Shown here: positions 44,230-55,186 of the stretch, in pieces
How positions within the stretch are numbered: the first letter of the stretch is position 1
Layout: every line of letters begins with the position of its first letter
From: Solea solea
Taxonomy: Eukaryota > Chordata > Actinopteri > Pleuronectiformes > Soleidae
Reading direction: 5' to 3'
Length of the DNA: 64,000 nucleotides
NCBI RefSeq assembly: GCF_958295425.1
Contig: NC_081153.1
Location: 310,001 to 374,000, forward strand
The notes under the pieces: generated by a model
Told to the model about the DNA's origin: nothing
Database searches by the model: none
Seen by the model: only the letters and a program-made list of their open reading frames with translations
Translations under genes and position numbers: made by a program

Positions 44230-45600
44230 ATTTTTAAGGGTCTTGTGAAAGTCAGATGTCAAATTAAATTAAAAGAAATCATCTTACCATTTCCCATTTC
44301 CCATTTTAATTTTATTGTTCATGGTTTTACTGTAACTTTTTTCTTATAAGTTTTAAAAATTCTCTGCTGCCTCATGGGTTGCCCTTCATTTAAAACAATC
44401 TCAAACTTGAAACTGGCCAGGAAGTATTTGTGTTTTGTTACAAAAAAAAAAAAACACATCATAAATCATGTCTCAAGAGACTATAAAGCTGCAAAAAAAA
44501 ACAAGAAACTACTATTTTCTGTTATTCATCCATTTTGGAGTGTAAGTATCGCTCCATGCTATCCAAGAAGGGACTTGTTGTGTCATTATTTACTAACCAA
44601 TTCCATACAGTACAAGTGTGGACTTTTTTCTGTAATGTGTATTAAAAGGCAAATTACATTCTTATATTTGCAGATTACTTTAGGCATAAATTACGCTTAA
44701 ATTAAATTACATTTAACTGACTGGAAGCCAGGGCTTAAAAAAAAAAAGCGTCAGGACTTTATTAAGACCTGAACATTTTTAAAAGTCTAGCACAAGTCTG
44801 ATGTTAGAGTGATTAAAAATGAAATTCTATCATCTATTATCTTAGTTCTGCCCATTGTATTTCTACCTTAATGCTGGTTGTTTTCTTGTTACTTGCTTTT
44901 CTAGGTTTTTAAATACTAAATTACTCTGCTGCCTTATATGGGCAAGGCCTTTATTTAAAACAGTCTTCAGCTTGAAACTGGGTAAGAAAATGCACTTTTA
45001 GCCTGTATGTATTTTACCTAAAAACTTAATAAACCACTGTCTCAAGACATACTTTAGCTGCGACTAAAAAACAAAACAAATAAAAAACTACTATTCATTC
45101 ATTCATTTTGCTATTGATTTTTCTGTTATTCATCCATTTTGGAGTGTAAGTAACGCTCCATGCTATCTAAGAGGGGACCTTTGCTCTAATACAAATGAAC
45201 AAATAAAAATAATTCCTATAAGTGTAGAAGATCTGGCTATAAACCATTTTATAGTTTTTCTTTTCTTTCCCCATTTTTAGATTTTCAGATAATTATCACT
45301 CCCTTGTCCTGTGGGTAACCCTTCATTTTAATTATGCTAAAATAGCGCCATTATACTGTATTCAAAACAAAAAAAACAAAGAACATAGTAACTAATCATG
45401 TTTAATTCTTGAATTATTTGGTTGAGATATTGAGTTATGTTTTAAATAATCCTGCTTATTTCTTCTTTTCACCCATGCTGGAGTGTGCCTGTCGCTCTGT
45501 GCTATACAAGAGGGGACTTGTGTCATTATTCGCAAACCAACAGTGGACTTGTGTCGTTCCATGCTATACAAGTGTGGACATTTTTCTGTAATGAACAACA
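44230..45600 (+). repeat. Three diverged copies of a repeated block
   Basis: Shared phrases: TTCTGTTATTCATCCATTTT (44519 and 45123), GGAGTGTAAGTATCGCTCCA-type words (44536, 45140, 45480), CTATCCAAGAAGGGACTTG (44560, 45165, 45504) and TTGAAACTGG (44405, 44971). Spacings are uneven (about 600 and 340 bp), so the blocks diverged by insertions and deletions. No coding content. Confidence 0.65.
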
Positions 45601-46041
45601 ACAAACAAATTGTATTCCTTTAAGTAAAGACTGAGCACACAAACTGAAAACTGACACCCAGGCCTTGTGAAAACTGGTTTGGTGAGTATTTTGGGGCATG
45701 TCACAACCGTAACACGAGTCGTTTTACCACATGGGTGGAGCCTGGTTTTAGTCACACCCAAGAATTTCTGACCAAGAAGTGACACTGCATCCCTGTCCCT
45801 CATGGCTGCATGGTGAGTGATTACCTCTCATCATTTTTAAGTAAATGTGTTACAAAGTCTGAAAATCAGTATGTTACATTAATAATTGTCACAACCGTAC
45901 ACATATTATCTGCAAGTAAATACACTTTTGGGGGCTCAAAGCCAAATATTATGTTTTGTTGTGTGTACAACTGTTCAAACATCTGTTGCTAGCCATTTAC
46001 TTGTTAGCATGTTTGAGTTATGCTAGGAATTAGCTAAAAAT

Positions 46042-46099
46042 GTCACAACCGTAACAAATTGTGATGTTACGGTTGTGACATAATCATTACGGTAGTGAC
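46042..46099. repeat. Palindromic cluster of the 14-bp motif
   Basis: GTCACAACCGTAAC (46042-46055) and its exact reverse complement (46066-46079) are 10 bp apart, followed by a third, variant copy ATTACGGTAGTGAC (46086-46099). Confidence 0.85.
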
Positions 46100-46179
46100 A
46101 ACATGTAATGTTCCACATATTTAAGGCAATGTTTGATCATTATTATTACATTATACTCTTAAAACATAATAATAATTTT

Positions 46180-46208
<29 letters not shown>
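46180..46208. repeat. (AAT)n microsatellite
   Basis: Uninterrupted TAA/AAT repeats just upstream of the transposase-like gene. Confidence 0.9.
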
Positions 46209-46219
<11 letters not shown>

Positions 46220-46346
46220 TTGTTATTATATTATATTTGATTTGTAAAGCACATTTCATTCTTAAGAATCTCAGAGTGCTAAATAATGTATGATATGATA
46301 AAGCATGAAGATAATGCTGATTTATATTTGACATTATACAGCTAAG

Positions 46347-48857
46347 GTGGGAGAAAGCAAGAAGCAATCCCAACAGAACATAAAAAGAGTGGAGCACAGA
46401 GGGTGAGAGAGTACAGAAAAAGATTGAGGGAACACCCAGAGAAGTATGATGAATATTTAAAGAAGAAAAGAGAACGAAACAAGAAACGAAAGGAAGAAGG
46501 AAAGGTCAAATCTGTCAGTGATTTATCTGACAGGGAGCAAAGGAAGGTCAGAAGATCATGGCGACAAAGACAGCAACATCACAGGGTATTGGTGAAAAGT
46601 CAAAGAGAGATAGAGAGATTGTGCACGACTTCCACGCCACCTCCCACACCCTCTGCCACGCCTTCTCTCACGCCTCCTCACCTTCCACGCACTTCTAGTG
46701 AGACTAATAAGGGACGTTCTGGAATGTGTGACCACAGAAAAATAAAGACCCTGGAGCTGAAGATTAAGGAACTTGAACGGAAGAAAGAGAAATATAGAAA
46801 ACGGTGCCATAGATTGTGCGTGAGGCCAGAGAAGTCAAAATGTTCCCCAAGAACAAAAACTCTGAAGGAAGTATGGAAGCACAGAGTTCCTGCGCATATC
46901 AGAAAGACCCTTCTTTTTCATAACACACTCATGCATGATTTGCAGAAAAAATACAAGTCTGCCAATTACAAAAAGAAACATGGATTAAGAAGCGCACTGA
47001 CAAGCAGGTTGCTCGCAAAATATAATCTTGTTTCTATGCTCAGAGAAACACTAGGCAGCTCCCACAGAGTGATCAACAGGACTGCAGACAACCCACATCT
47101 AAAGTTCACCTATCAGAGAACTGCCCAACACAAGACCTTAAACCTAGTCAAGACTTTCTTAAGTCGAGATGACAACAGTCAGGCATCAGCAGGGAAGAAA
47201 GAAACAATCACAAGACACAAAATTAAGAAACAAAAGTGGTTCCTCTCTGACACAATGCTAAATTTGCATAAGAAGTTGATGCTGGAGATGCCTCATCTGG
47301 GTCTGTCCTACTCTCTCTTCTGCAGGACAAAACCTTTTTGGATTGTTGCCCCCAACATCAATAACAGGGAGACATGTGTCTGCAAAGTGCATGACAATGC
47401 CCAAATGAAGGCAGACAGGCTTAAGCAGCTAGACGTCATCAACTCACAGAGCTTGAGCAAAGTGGCAGAGGAGTTGTGTTGTGACACACTGACTAAAGCT
47501 TGCATGTACAGGGAATGTCTCTCATGTAAGAGCAAATCACTCACACACACCAGTACAACAGGAACCAGAGTCAAGTGGTGGTACCAGTGGCACACTGTAA
47601 AAGAAGACTACGAAAAAGAAAAAGACGGAAAAAGAGAGAAGATCACTGTGACAAAGACAGTCAAACAGAGATGTGAGGGCAGTCCGGAGCACCTTTCGGA
47701 AGATTTTGAAGCAGAAATGAAAGCCAAAGTGTGCAAGCACCTCTACAACATCCATCACCAGTACACACAGCTACAGTCCTTGCACAGATCTCTGAAATCT
47801 GATGAAACTATTATTCACGTTGACTACGCAGAAAATTGGCAGTGCAAATATGCGAAGGAGGTACAGCAAGTCCACTTTCGAGCATCCCACAGACAGACAA
47901 CACTGCACAATGCTGTTGTGTACACCACTGATGGCACACTGACATTCTGTGCCCTGTCGCCTTCCATGAAGCATGATCCGCCTGCCATTTGGGCTCAGCT
48001 TGAACCAGTTCTTCAGTTTCTTAAGGAGAACCATCCGAGGGTCCAGAAACTCTTCTTCATCAGTAATGGACCGACCATGCAATACAGAGGAAAGAAGAAC
48101 TTCTACCTCATGAGCACCATTCCTTTCCAGATGGGATTTACTGCTGTAAACTGGAGTTTCCTGGAAGCTGGTCATGGCAAAGGCCCTGCTAATGGTGTTG
48201 GAGCCACCATAAAGAGAACTGCTGATTCCCAGGTGGCCAGGGGAACTGACATACCCACACCGAAATCTCTCTATGACACACTCCTTCCTCTCACCAAAGT
48301 GAAGCTCCTCTACGTAGAGGAAGAACAGATACACAGAGTAAGTGTACTCCTTCCAAAAGAGCTGACAACAATCAAGGGTACACTGTCCATTCACCAAGTC
48401 ATTTGCACTATGCCCGGCACAATCCATTATAGAGTGCTCAGCTGCTTCTGCAACAGGTATTATACATCTTGTGTCCTGATTATTGTATTTTTATATTTTG
48501 TACACCTTGATATTGTGCAATTTCATTTTTTTCCACACACCTGGGATTAATAAAGGTTTATCTTATCTCATATTATCTTAGAGAGGCCATCTGTCCCTGT
48601 TTCCAACCATCCTCCATCAGCATTGCACCACCAGCACAGCCTGGAAGAGATGGTGGAATATCTGAACCAACAGCCACAGAAGAGGGAAGCCATTCCACCT
48701 CAAGCTCTGTGCGTGATGGAACTCTCTGTCCAGTTGATGATATCGCTGAAGACCTTGTTGGAAAATGGTGTGTTGTCACATATGACAACGAGCCATATCC
48801 TGGAATCATTGAAGATATTACGGAAGGTAATTTTGTACATATTTTGCGCTCTCTCTC

Positions 48858-48901
<44 letters not shown>

Positions 48902-49249
48902 GCTGGCAGACTTATTTCTTCTGCATATGGTGCATAAGTGGATTGTGAAAAAGAAGGGTATTTCTCATATGAGCAGGAACTCTGTTTCCCTACTTCCATC
49001 TTTCAATTTTGATACTTGAAACTGACTCACAGTGTTTTATTGTACCCCTCATCCGTGCAGGTTCCGTGGAGGTCAAGGTTATGCACAACATTGGGCAAAA
49101 TGTTTTTCTGGCCGCAGAGGGAGGACAAGATCTGGTACACCGTGGACAATATTGTCACCTTAATCCCTCATCCAGAAAAGGTCACGGAGAGGCATGTCCA
49201 GATCAGCCCCAGAGTGTTCACCGCAATAATTGAAAAAATGCATTATTAG
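46347..49249 (+). pseudogene. Transposase-like protein of unnamed family, three exons, one frameshift
   Basis: Exon 1 (about 46347-48456) follows ACAGCTAAG and is open for 700 codons. It has a basic coiled N-terminus (REYRKRLREHPEKYDEYLK), a Cys/His-rich middle (RETCVCKVHDN, ELCCDTLTKACMYRECLSC), then HVDYAENWQCKYAKEVQ, LFFISNGPTMQYRGKKNF and WSFLEAGHGKGPANGVGA. I read these as an RNase H-fold core with Asp, a second site where NGP replaces an expected DGP, and Glu. Exon 2 (48582-48826) joins in phase and ends LVGKWCVVTYDNEPYPGIIE. Exon 3 (49061-49249) gives GSVEVKVMHNIGQN, then a shift near 49100, then FFWPQREDKIWYTVDNIVT and a TAG stop. Start codon not found; a possible first exon (ATG 45802, donor at 45813) does not join in frame. 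AATAAA lies at 49482. Confidence 0.55.
48845..48900. repeat. (CT)n microsatellite
   Basis: CTCTCT run in the second intron of the transposase-like gene. Confidence 0.95.
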
Positions 49250-49640
49250 CCCAAGGGTGTTTAGCATGTATTCAGTATGTGGACAGTTAGGTTATCATTT
49301 CAGTATGTGAATAACTAGATTATTAATATAATTTTTTTGTTTTTCTCTTTCTGGAGCTCTACTTTATGTTTTTGTTCTTTAATGCACTTTCAAGCACAAA
49401 ACACGTTCTGCTGTGTGCATTTGTTTTAGATGTTTTAATGTCATGTTGCAGTAGATGTGCTGCTATGTTAAAGTAATGTAAAATAAATGTCTCTTCAATA
49501 GTAAATGACCTTATTTTATTGATTATAAATATTTGAGTTTGTAAAATTCACATTGTAAGGCAGGTTATGAGTTAATATTAAGCAATAAGGTTGAGGGGAT
49601 GTAATACAACCTTGCAAACAAAATACTGTGGTCCCAACCA
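49250..49640 (+). other. 3' untranslated region of the transposase-like gene
   Basis: AT-rich, non-coding. Contains a polyadenylation signal AATAAA at 49482-49487, 233 bp after the stop. Confidence 0.5.
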
Positions 49641-50946
49641 AAACAGTGCAGTCACTACCGTAACAGTGCGGTCACTACCGTAACACTGAGTGTTTTGTAA
49701 AATAAAATAAGAATTTAGTCATTAAATAAGATTTTATGATAACTATTGGTTAAATGTACATTCAATGTAATGACTAATGAACTCTGAGATCTCTATGATC
49801 AGTGTAATTCATTTTACAAAAAAGATTGCATTTACATTTTGATGAGTCTTAGAAAATAAACTTTGAAATTTGTTTAAAAAATATTTTTAATTGATTTAGT
49901 TGTAAAATCCTTCATAATAAATTACTAAAATTATTCTTTAGAGGGTGTATGGACACACAATATTAACAGATTATTATAATGGTTTTTATTGCAGTGTGTT
50001 GCTGTGTTACGGTAGTGACACATTTCAGGAGCGGATAAACATTTCAAGAACAGGCAGATGACTGCGCCTTTACTAGATATGTACCATAGAAATATGGTAC
50101 AATATATGTATGGACAAGGTTTTTGGAAAAAAACAACTCTTGAAAATGTGTTTCCAACTCTGGACTTTGCACGAATTCGGTAGAATGGCCCATCTACTGT
50201 CATGATCTGTCACTTCTGCTAAGTATCTTGTTTTGTTTCTCCCTTCATTTTCCATGTCTTGTCTTCCTGTTTTATTTTGAAATCACTCACCCTTGTCTCT
50301 GTTTCAGGTTCCTGTCTACCCCGCCCCCTTCCTCGTCTGTGTGCACCTGATCCCTGATTGTGTCTTCCACACCTGCATCCAATCACTCCCTAATCAAGCA
50401 CTGCTTATATTCCCCTCTGTGTCTTGTCTCGTCGCCAGTTCGTTGTAGTTCATAGCTCACGTTCCAGCACTCTTGATTCACAGCCATAGTTTAGACTACT
50501 TGTGTTTTTGAACCATGCCTGCCTTTTTTGACCTTGCCTTTTTGCCTGACGTTTTTGTACCTCTGCCTGATCTCTTTGACCTTCCGTGTACCGAACCTCT
50601 GCCTGGAATTAAACTCTGTTACTGACTGATTCGTGTTCTGAATCTTGCATTTGAGTAGTGATGGGCAAATGAAGCCCCGTGAATCACTGAGGCTTTCCAG
50701 CCCATTGCTTCACCAAAAGGTTCACTCATCGAGGCCTCAATGAAACAGTGAATACTGCCATCTGCTGGACAAATTAAATTACAGTCAATGCCATTGTACC
50801 ACGACTTGAGCTGAAATGTATGATTTACTTATGTGTGCAGAAACAATAAACAATGGATATTTCTATAGTATGATCATGTGTAAGTATGTGGACAAACAAC
50901 ACAGACATGGAGCTCTGTTCTTAATTAAAATACCAATGACAACATT

Positions 50947-53005
50947 TCAAGAGTTTGTATTTTTATTCAAAAACACTAGTTTTTCCAATGTTTTTGGATT
51001 CAGGCGGTTCCTTTTTTTAGACAACACTTCTCCAGCCTTCGAAAAAACCCTCTCACATGGCACTGAAGACGCTGGCGAACATAACCAGGTTACTGCCAGT
51101 TTGTGAAGGTGTGGATACATGGCTTTATGTCCATGCCAATATACGAGTGGATCCTCATCCCTTGAAATATTCATCTCTGCCAAGTAACGATCCACTTCAA
51201 TCACGGCATCTGCCACCACACTTGAGCTGCTCCCGCTGCTGTTTATGGCGTCATCCAACAGCCGCCAAAGTTCACCTAATAACAAAAAAGGGGGGTGGGG
51301 TGTCATGCACAATACCACTGTCATAATCAAGGATACAGATGGGGTTACTTACTATTGCCACCAGATTGAGCCACGCGAGTGTTTTGCAGCTGGTCTGGGG
51401 GGGGCAGATGAGGCTTCATGCCTTATTACATTTGCACACTCATTTTTCAGCCGGTTCACTGCTTCTTGTCTCCTGGTTGCATTTTCGAATCCTAATTTTT
51501 TAAATCTTGGATCCAATAAAGTTGGCATTGTCAGGCCACCTGCTGACTCCAAAGAACTCATGTGGTCCCTCAGACGTCGAACAAGGTTGTCCCCCAGCTG
51601 CCTCGCAATGGTGGATGCATTCATTGTGTGCATCTTGTTTGTTATTGCATGATGCAACATCTTCATGAGAGGTATCACTTTTGAGGAGGATACCCTCTTC
51701 TCAGCAGAAACCTCAACTGTTGCTTGGTGGAATGGGGCGAGTACACTCAGAGTGTTGTTCACAGAGTCATACTCAGCTGCTGTAAGGGGGGTAATGTCTG
51801 TTTTCAGTGAGGCCAGGGCTGCCCCCACTGGCTCTCTTAGCTCATACAGCCGCTGCAACATAAGGAATGTGCTGTTCCAACGCGTGTCTACCTCTATTAT
51901 CATTTTGTAGGGCTGCCTTCCCATCTGCTCCTGCACTTGGACCAGTCGCTCTTTCGCAGTAGTGCTTGTGCGGAAGAGGGTCACCAACCTCCTACATTTC
52001 TGCCTTAATTCATTTAGTCCTTCCACATCATCGAAGGACTTGCGAACAATAAGGTTTATTGTGTGAGCAATGCATATTGCATGCCTCACATTTAGTTGTC
52101 TCACACAAGCGTTCATGTTTGATGCGCCATCAGTGACAAGACACTTCACCTTATCTCTGATGCCCCACTCCTCCATGAGCTGTACATGCCCCGCTGCAAG
52201 GTTTTCTGCTGTATGGGCCTTTGGAAAATGTTGCACCCCAAGCAGAGTAGTGCAGAGCTGGTCTTCATCGTCAATGAAATGGCACGTCACTGCCAGGTAG
52301 GCGTCCATATTGATGGACGTCCACATGTCAGACGTGAGACTGACAGCCACAGCCTTCTGGACCTGCTCTCTGGCCTTCTCCTTGGCCTCCTGATATTTTA
52401 TATCCACCATTGCTTTCAGAGCCTGAGGGTGAAAAGAAGAGCTGTTATGATGACCAACATAAAAATGACCACATTGGCTCTGTTCACACACCTTTCTACT
52501 GGGGAGAATATAGTTGGGATCCATTAGGTGCATGAGCTCCCTGAAGCCCACATCCTCCACAACGGAGAACGGCTGGGAGTCCTTGATGATCATGTTGACC
52601 ACAGCCTCATCCACCATTGCTTTTCTGGAACCTGTAACAGTTATCAATTAACAGTGATGCTGGTGTGTTGTAGGAGCTGAACACGAGATTTTGACAACAT
52701 GCCAAAAAATATCTGATGGTACTTTGGCTTGTATCCGGCCTGTTGGCAGGCTGGGCATGCTCATGCAGTGCTCTGTAATGGCGAAGCATGGAGGAAGTGT
52801 TGTTGCTGTATGTTAGCTGTTTATCACACAGCAAGCACCTCACCTTTAAGGAAGTCATACATATTAGGACTGATAGTTCAGTGTATAGCGAGTATACAAT
52901 ATTCACTATTTTATGTATATCATTACACATACAAACCTTATTATGATCAGTCAACTCAAAATACTCCCATACAGGTGAGGACTTCCTCTTTCTTGCTGGC
53001 TCCAT
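50947..53005 (-). CDS. hAT transposase with BED zinc finger (ZBED-like), spliced
   Basis: Start MEPARKRKSSPVWEYFEL at 53005. An intron follows HNK (GT at about 52936, AG before VRCLLCDKQL near 52843). The BED finger continues CLLCDKQLTYSNNTSSMLRH. A second intron ends ACAG before RKAMVDEAVVNMI (about 52630); a third, in-frame one (about 52495-52423) lies between LPSRK and ALKAMVDIKYQ. The catalytic domain has SLTSDMWTSINMDAYLA, CLVTDGASNMNACVRQ and EVDTRWNSTFLMLQRL. After a last intron (about 51350-51290) the hATC dimerisation region reads DPLVYWHGHKAMYPHL and SSVPCERVFSKAGEVLS. No internal stop or shift is needed. Intron edges are by eye. Confidence 0.8.
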
Positions 53006-53514
53006 CTTTGTGAAAAGGAATTTGTGGCAAAACAAACAAAAATGGATCTGGCAGGAATGTTAATGCTCCTACAGTGCTTTGTAGTAAAATCACGCTTAAC
53101 ATATACATGCACCATCACATGAATAAATCATTCCCCAACACCAGTGTTTATTTTTTCAACTCAATTTATTAATGAGACACAAAACAGTTGTACATATTTC
53201 ACTTAAACATGTTATCTTAAAGAATGAGTAACACAACACTGCTGTCAAACTGTGGCTTCCCAGTGACGTCTTTACATACATGAGTCAAAGTAGAGTGTAT
53301 GTGACTGAAGAAAGTGACAGAAGTTGCACATATATACTCAGGAGTGACATTTACAAACATAATAACTGACATACACACAAACAAACACAAACCAGTGTAA
53401 AAGGAAAGAAAAATATATATCTCACATCAAAGCCCTACAGTGGGGGAAATGATCTACACTACTCCTTCTACTTCTCCTACTCTCCTGCTACTGCTACTCT
53501 TATTCTGACAAACT

Positions 53515-53648
53515 CTCTCCAACTCTCTCTAACTCTCAGTAACTCTCTCCAACTCTCTCCAACTCTCACTAACTCTCTCTAACTCTCGCTAACTCTCTCC
53601 AACTGTCTCCAACTCTCTCTAACTCTCACTTACTCTCTCCAACTCTTC
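53515..53648. repeat. Minisatellite, ~10-bp unit
   Basis: Tandem AACTCTCTCC/AACTCTCTCT variants near the 5' end of the hAT transposon. Confidence 0.9.
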
Positions 53649-53924
53649 TCACCATAAACGCCTACAACACCCACAGCGTGCCTCGAGGTTTGAAGCGTTT
53701 TATTGGGAAGTGATACGGTGAACGAACCAATGACGTGATCTGTCCAAACCGAGGCCTCGTTTGTCATCGGTTACGTCACTTTCCGGAAGCGATACAGGCC
53801 TCGAAGCGCGGCTTCATTCGACACGCCCACTTTTACTCGAGACAAGCCTCAATGCCTCAGTTCATTTGTCCCATCACTACATTTGAGTCCCTTGTTCTGC
53901 TAAGCCATAGTTCATGATATCTAC

Positions 53925-55180
53925 TTGAAATCCCCTAAAGCTGAACCTTTATATTTTGTTTCAAAAAGAATACATTGTGTTTCAATAGACAGGTTTCTTC
54001 ACTAAGTAGTTTGATGAATAGTCCTGCTACTATCTGAAAGACTGTCTGGGGCTGCGAGCCATTCAGTCAATGGAGGAGTGTTAAGAAACGACGTGCTCCA
54101 GCCTCCAGGAGTGCTGCTGAGTATGGGCTTTAACACTCACACACTTCCAAGTCCCCACTTTGCTTAATATAAAAAAAAAATCACCAGAGCGTTTTAGACA
54201 TGATTTTAGAAAGTGTGCAAATTCCATCTGAAATGTCTTTTATTTTATTGATATTTAAGAAGTTTATTTTAGTTTAAGTGTCTGTCTTGACGCCGCTGAC
54301 TCTTTAACTTTAAACTGGAGTTTGTGTTTTTCACGATAACAATGAGAATGTGATTTTCTTTGATGTAGATGAACTTTCACACTTTCACTGTGACTATTGA
54401 TTTGATTATTGAGTGATTATTAGTGTGTGTGAATATTGATTGTGCTGCAGTGCAGCTCATTGTTTTGGAAGAGTTGGGATGACCTCTAATTAAATGTCAG
54501 ATTTAATTATTTTCCAACACAACAGCTGCTGAGCTTCAGTTTCATAGCCTCAGGCACATATGTCATCAGTCTTATTGGAAACACTTGCTTGTTTTTCATG
54601 CTCAGCCTCGGCACTTTGTTCCACCCTCGGCCTCCTGGGAAATATGTTAATTGTCAGGTTTAAGGAGGTGATGTGATGATGTCACAATAACAAGTGTTAA
54701 GTGTTTCCCGAGTGTGTTGCACCTGTTGTGGCAAACATTGTGTGTGTGTGTATGTTAAACAAAGTAATGTATGAGAGCGAGTGTTATTTTCAATTCCCCC
54801 TTTTTGATTATATATTAATCAATAAGCTAAAGAAAATAACACTAAAAGAGAAAAAAATCATTCTAAAAACATACTACAAAAACATTTAAAAACACTTTCA
54901 CCTGAAAAAGAAGAGTCATTAAAATGAAAGTCCACAAAACTACTCGACATCATTACATCAAACCTGTAGGGTCAAGAAAAATCAAGAATCAAACACAAGA
55001 AAACATCGCAAACCTAGAAAAATACACCCTAATAAAACACACTCATCAAAATATGAATCATTAAAGCTAGTGGAACACACAACATACAAACCATACAATC
55101 TCAGTAAGGCAATACATATCATAGTATATCATGTATAAAAACATGAAAATAATGCCATTTACAAATATTCAAACATATAT
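53925..55180. other. AT-rich stretch, no gene recognised
   Basis: Only short reading frames; no domain, splice-flanked exon or element end identified. Confidence 0.5.
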
Positions 55181-55186
55181 ATCCTC

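Larger units (their letters stand above)
45700..50019 (+). mobile_element. Probable large DNA transposon with subterminal GTCACWACCGTAAC repeats
   Basis: A transposase-like three-exon gene (46347-49249) is flanked by copies of one 14-bp motif. Left: forward at 45700-45713, 45888-45900 (shortened) and 46042-46055; reverse at 46066-46079 and 46086-46099. Right: forward at 49651-49664 and 49671-49684; reverse at 50006-50019. None was noticed elsewhere in the window. Clusters of short repeats in both orientations near both ends are how many DNA transposons present transposase binding sites. Exact termini, terminal inverted repeats and target duplication could not be identified, so the limits given are simply the outermost motifs. 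Confidence 0.5.
50656..53879 (-). mobile_element. Apparently complete hAT transposon with 8-bp target duplication
   Basis: CATTTGAG occurs at 50648-50655 and 53880-53887. The termini are TAGTGATGGGCAAATGAAGC and, in reverse complement, TAGTGATGGGACAAATGAAC. Removing it restores the host solo LTR. It encodes an apparently intact BED-finger hAT transposase on the minus strand and has a 10-bp-unit minisatellite near its 5' end. Confidence 0.85.
50198..53919 (+). mobile_element. Solo LTR split by a hAT transposon
   Basis: The LTR comprises 50198-50655 and 53888-53919. It starts TGTCATGATC and ends TCATGATA (one change from the complementary TCATGACA), with TCTAC at 50193-50197 and 53920-53924 as a 5-bp target duplication. 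Short T-rich and CCTCTGCCTGA-type phrases are typical of fish Gypsy LTRs. No internal retroviral genes. Confidence 0.7.

Noticed and set aside
45802..45813. First coding exon of the transposase-like gene (ATG at 45802, GTGAGT donor)
   Set aside because: Joining to either possible acceptor near 46342-46347 gives a stop codon within a few residues, so it is not supported.
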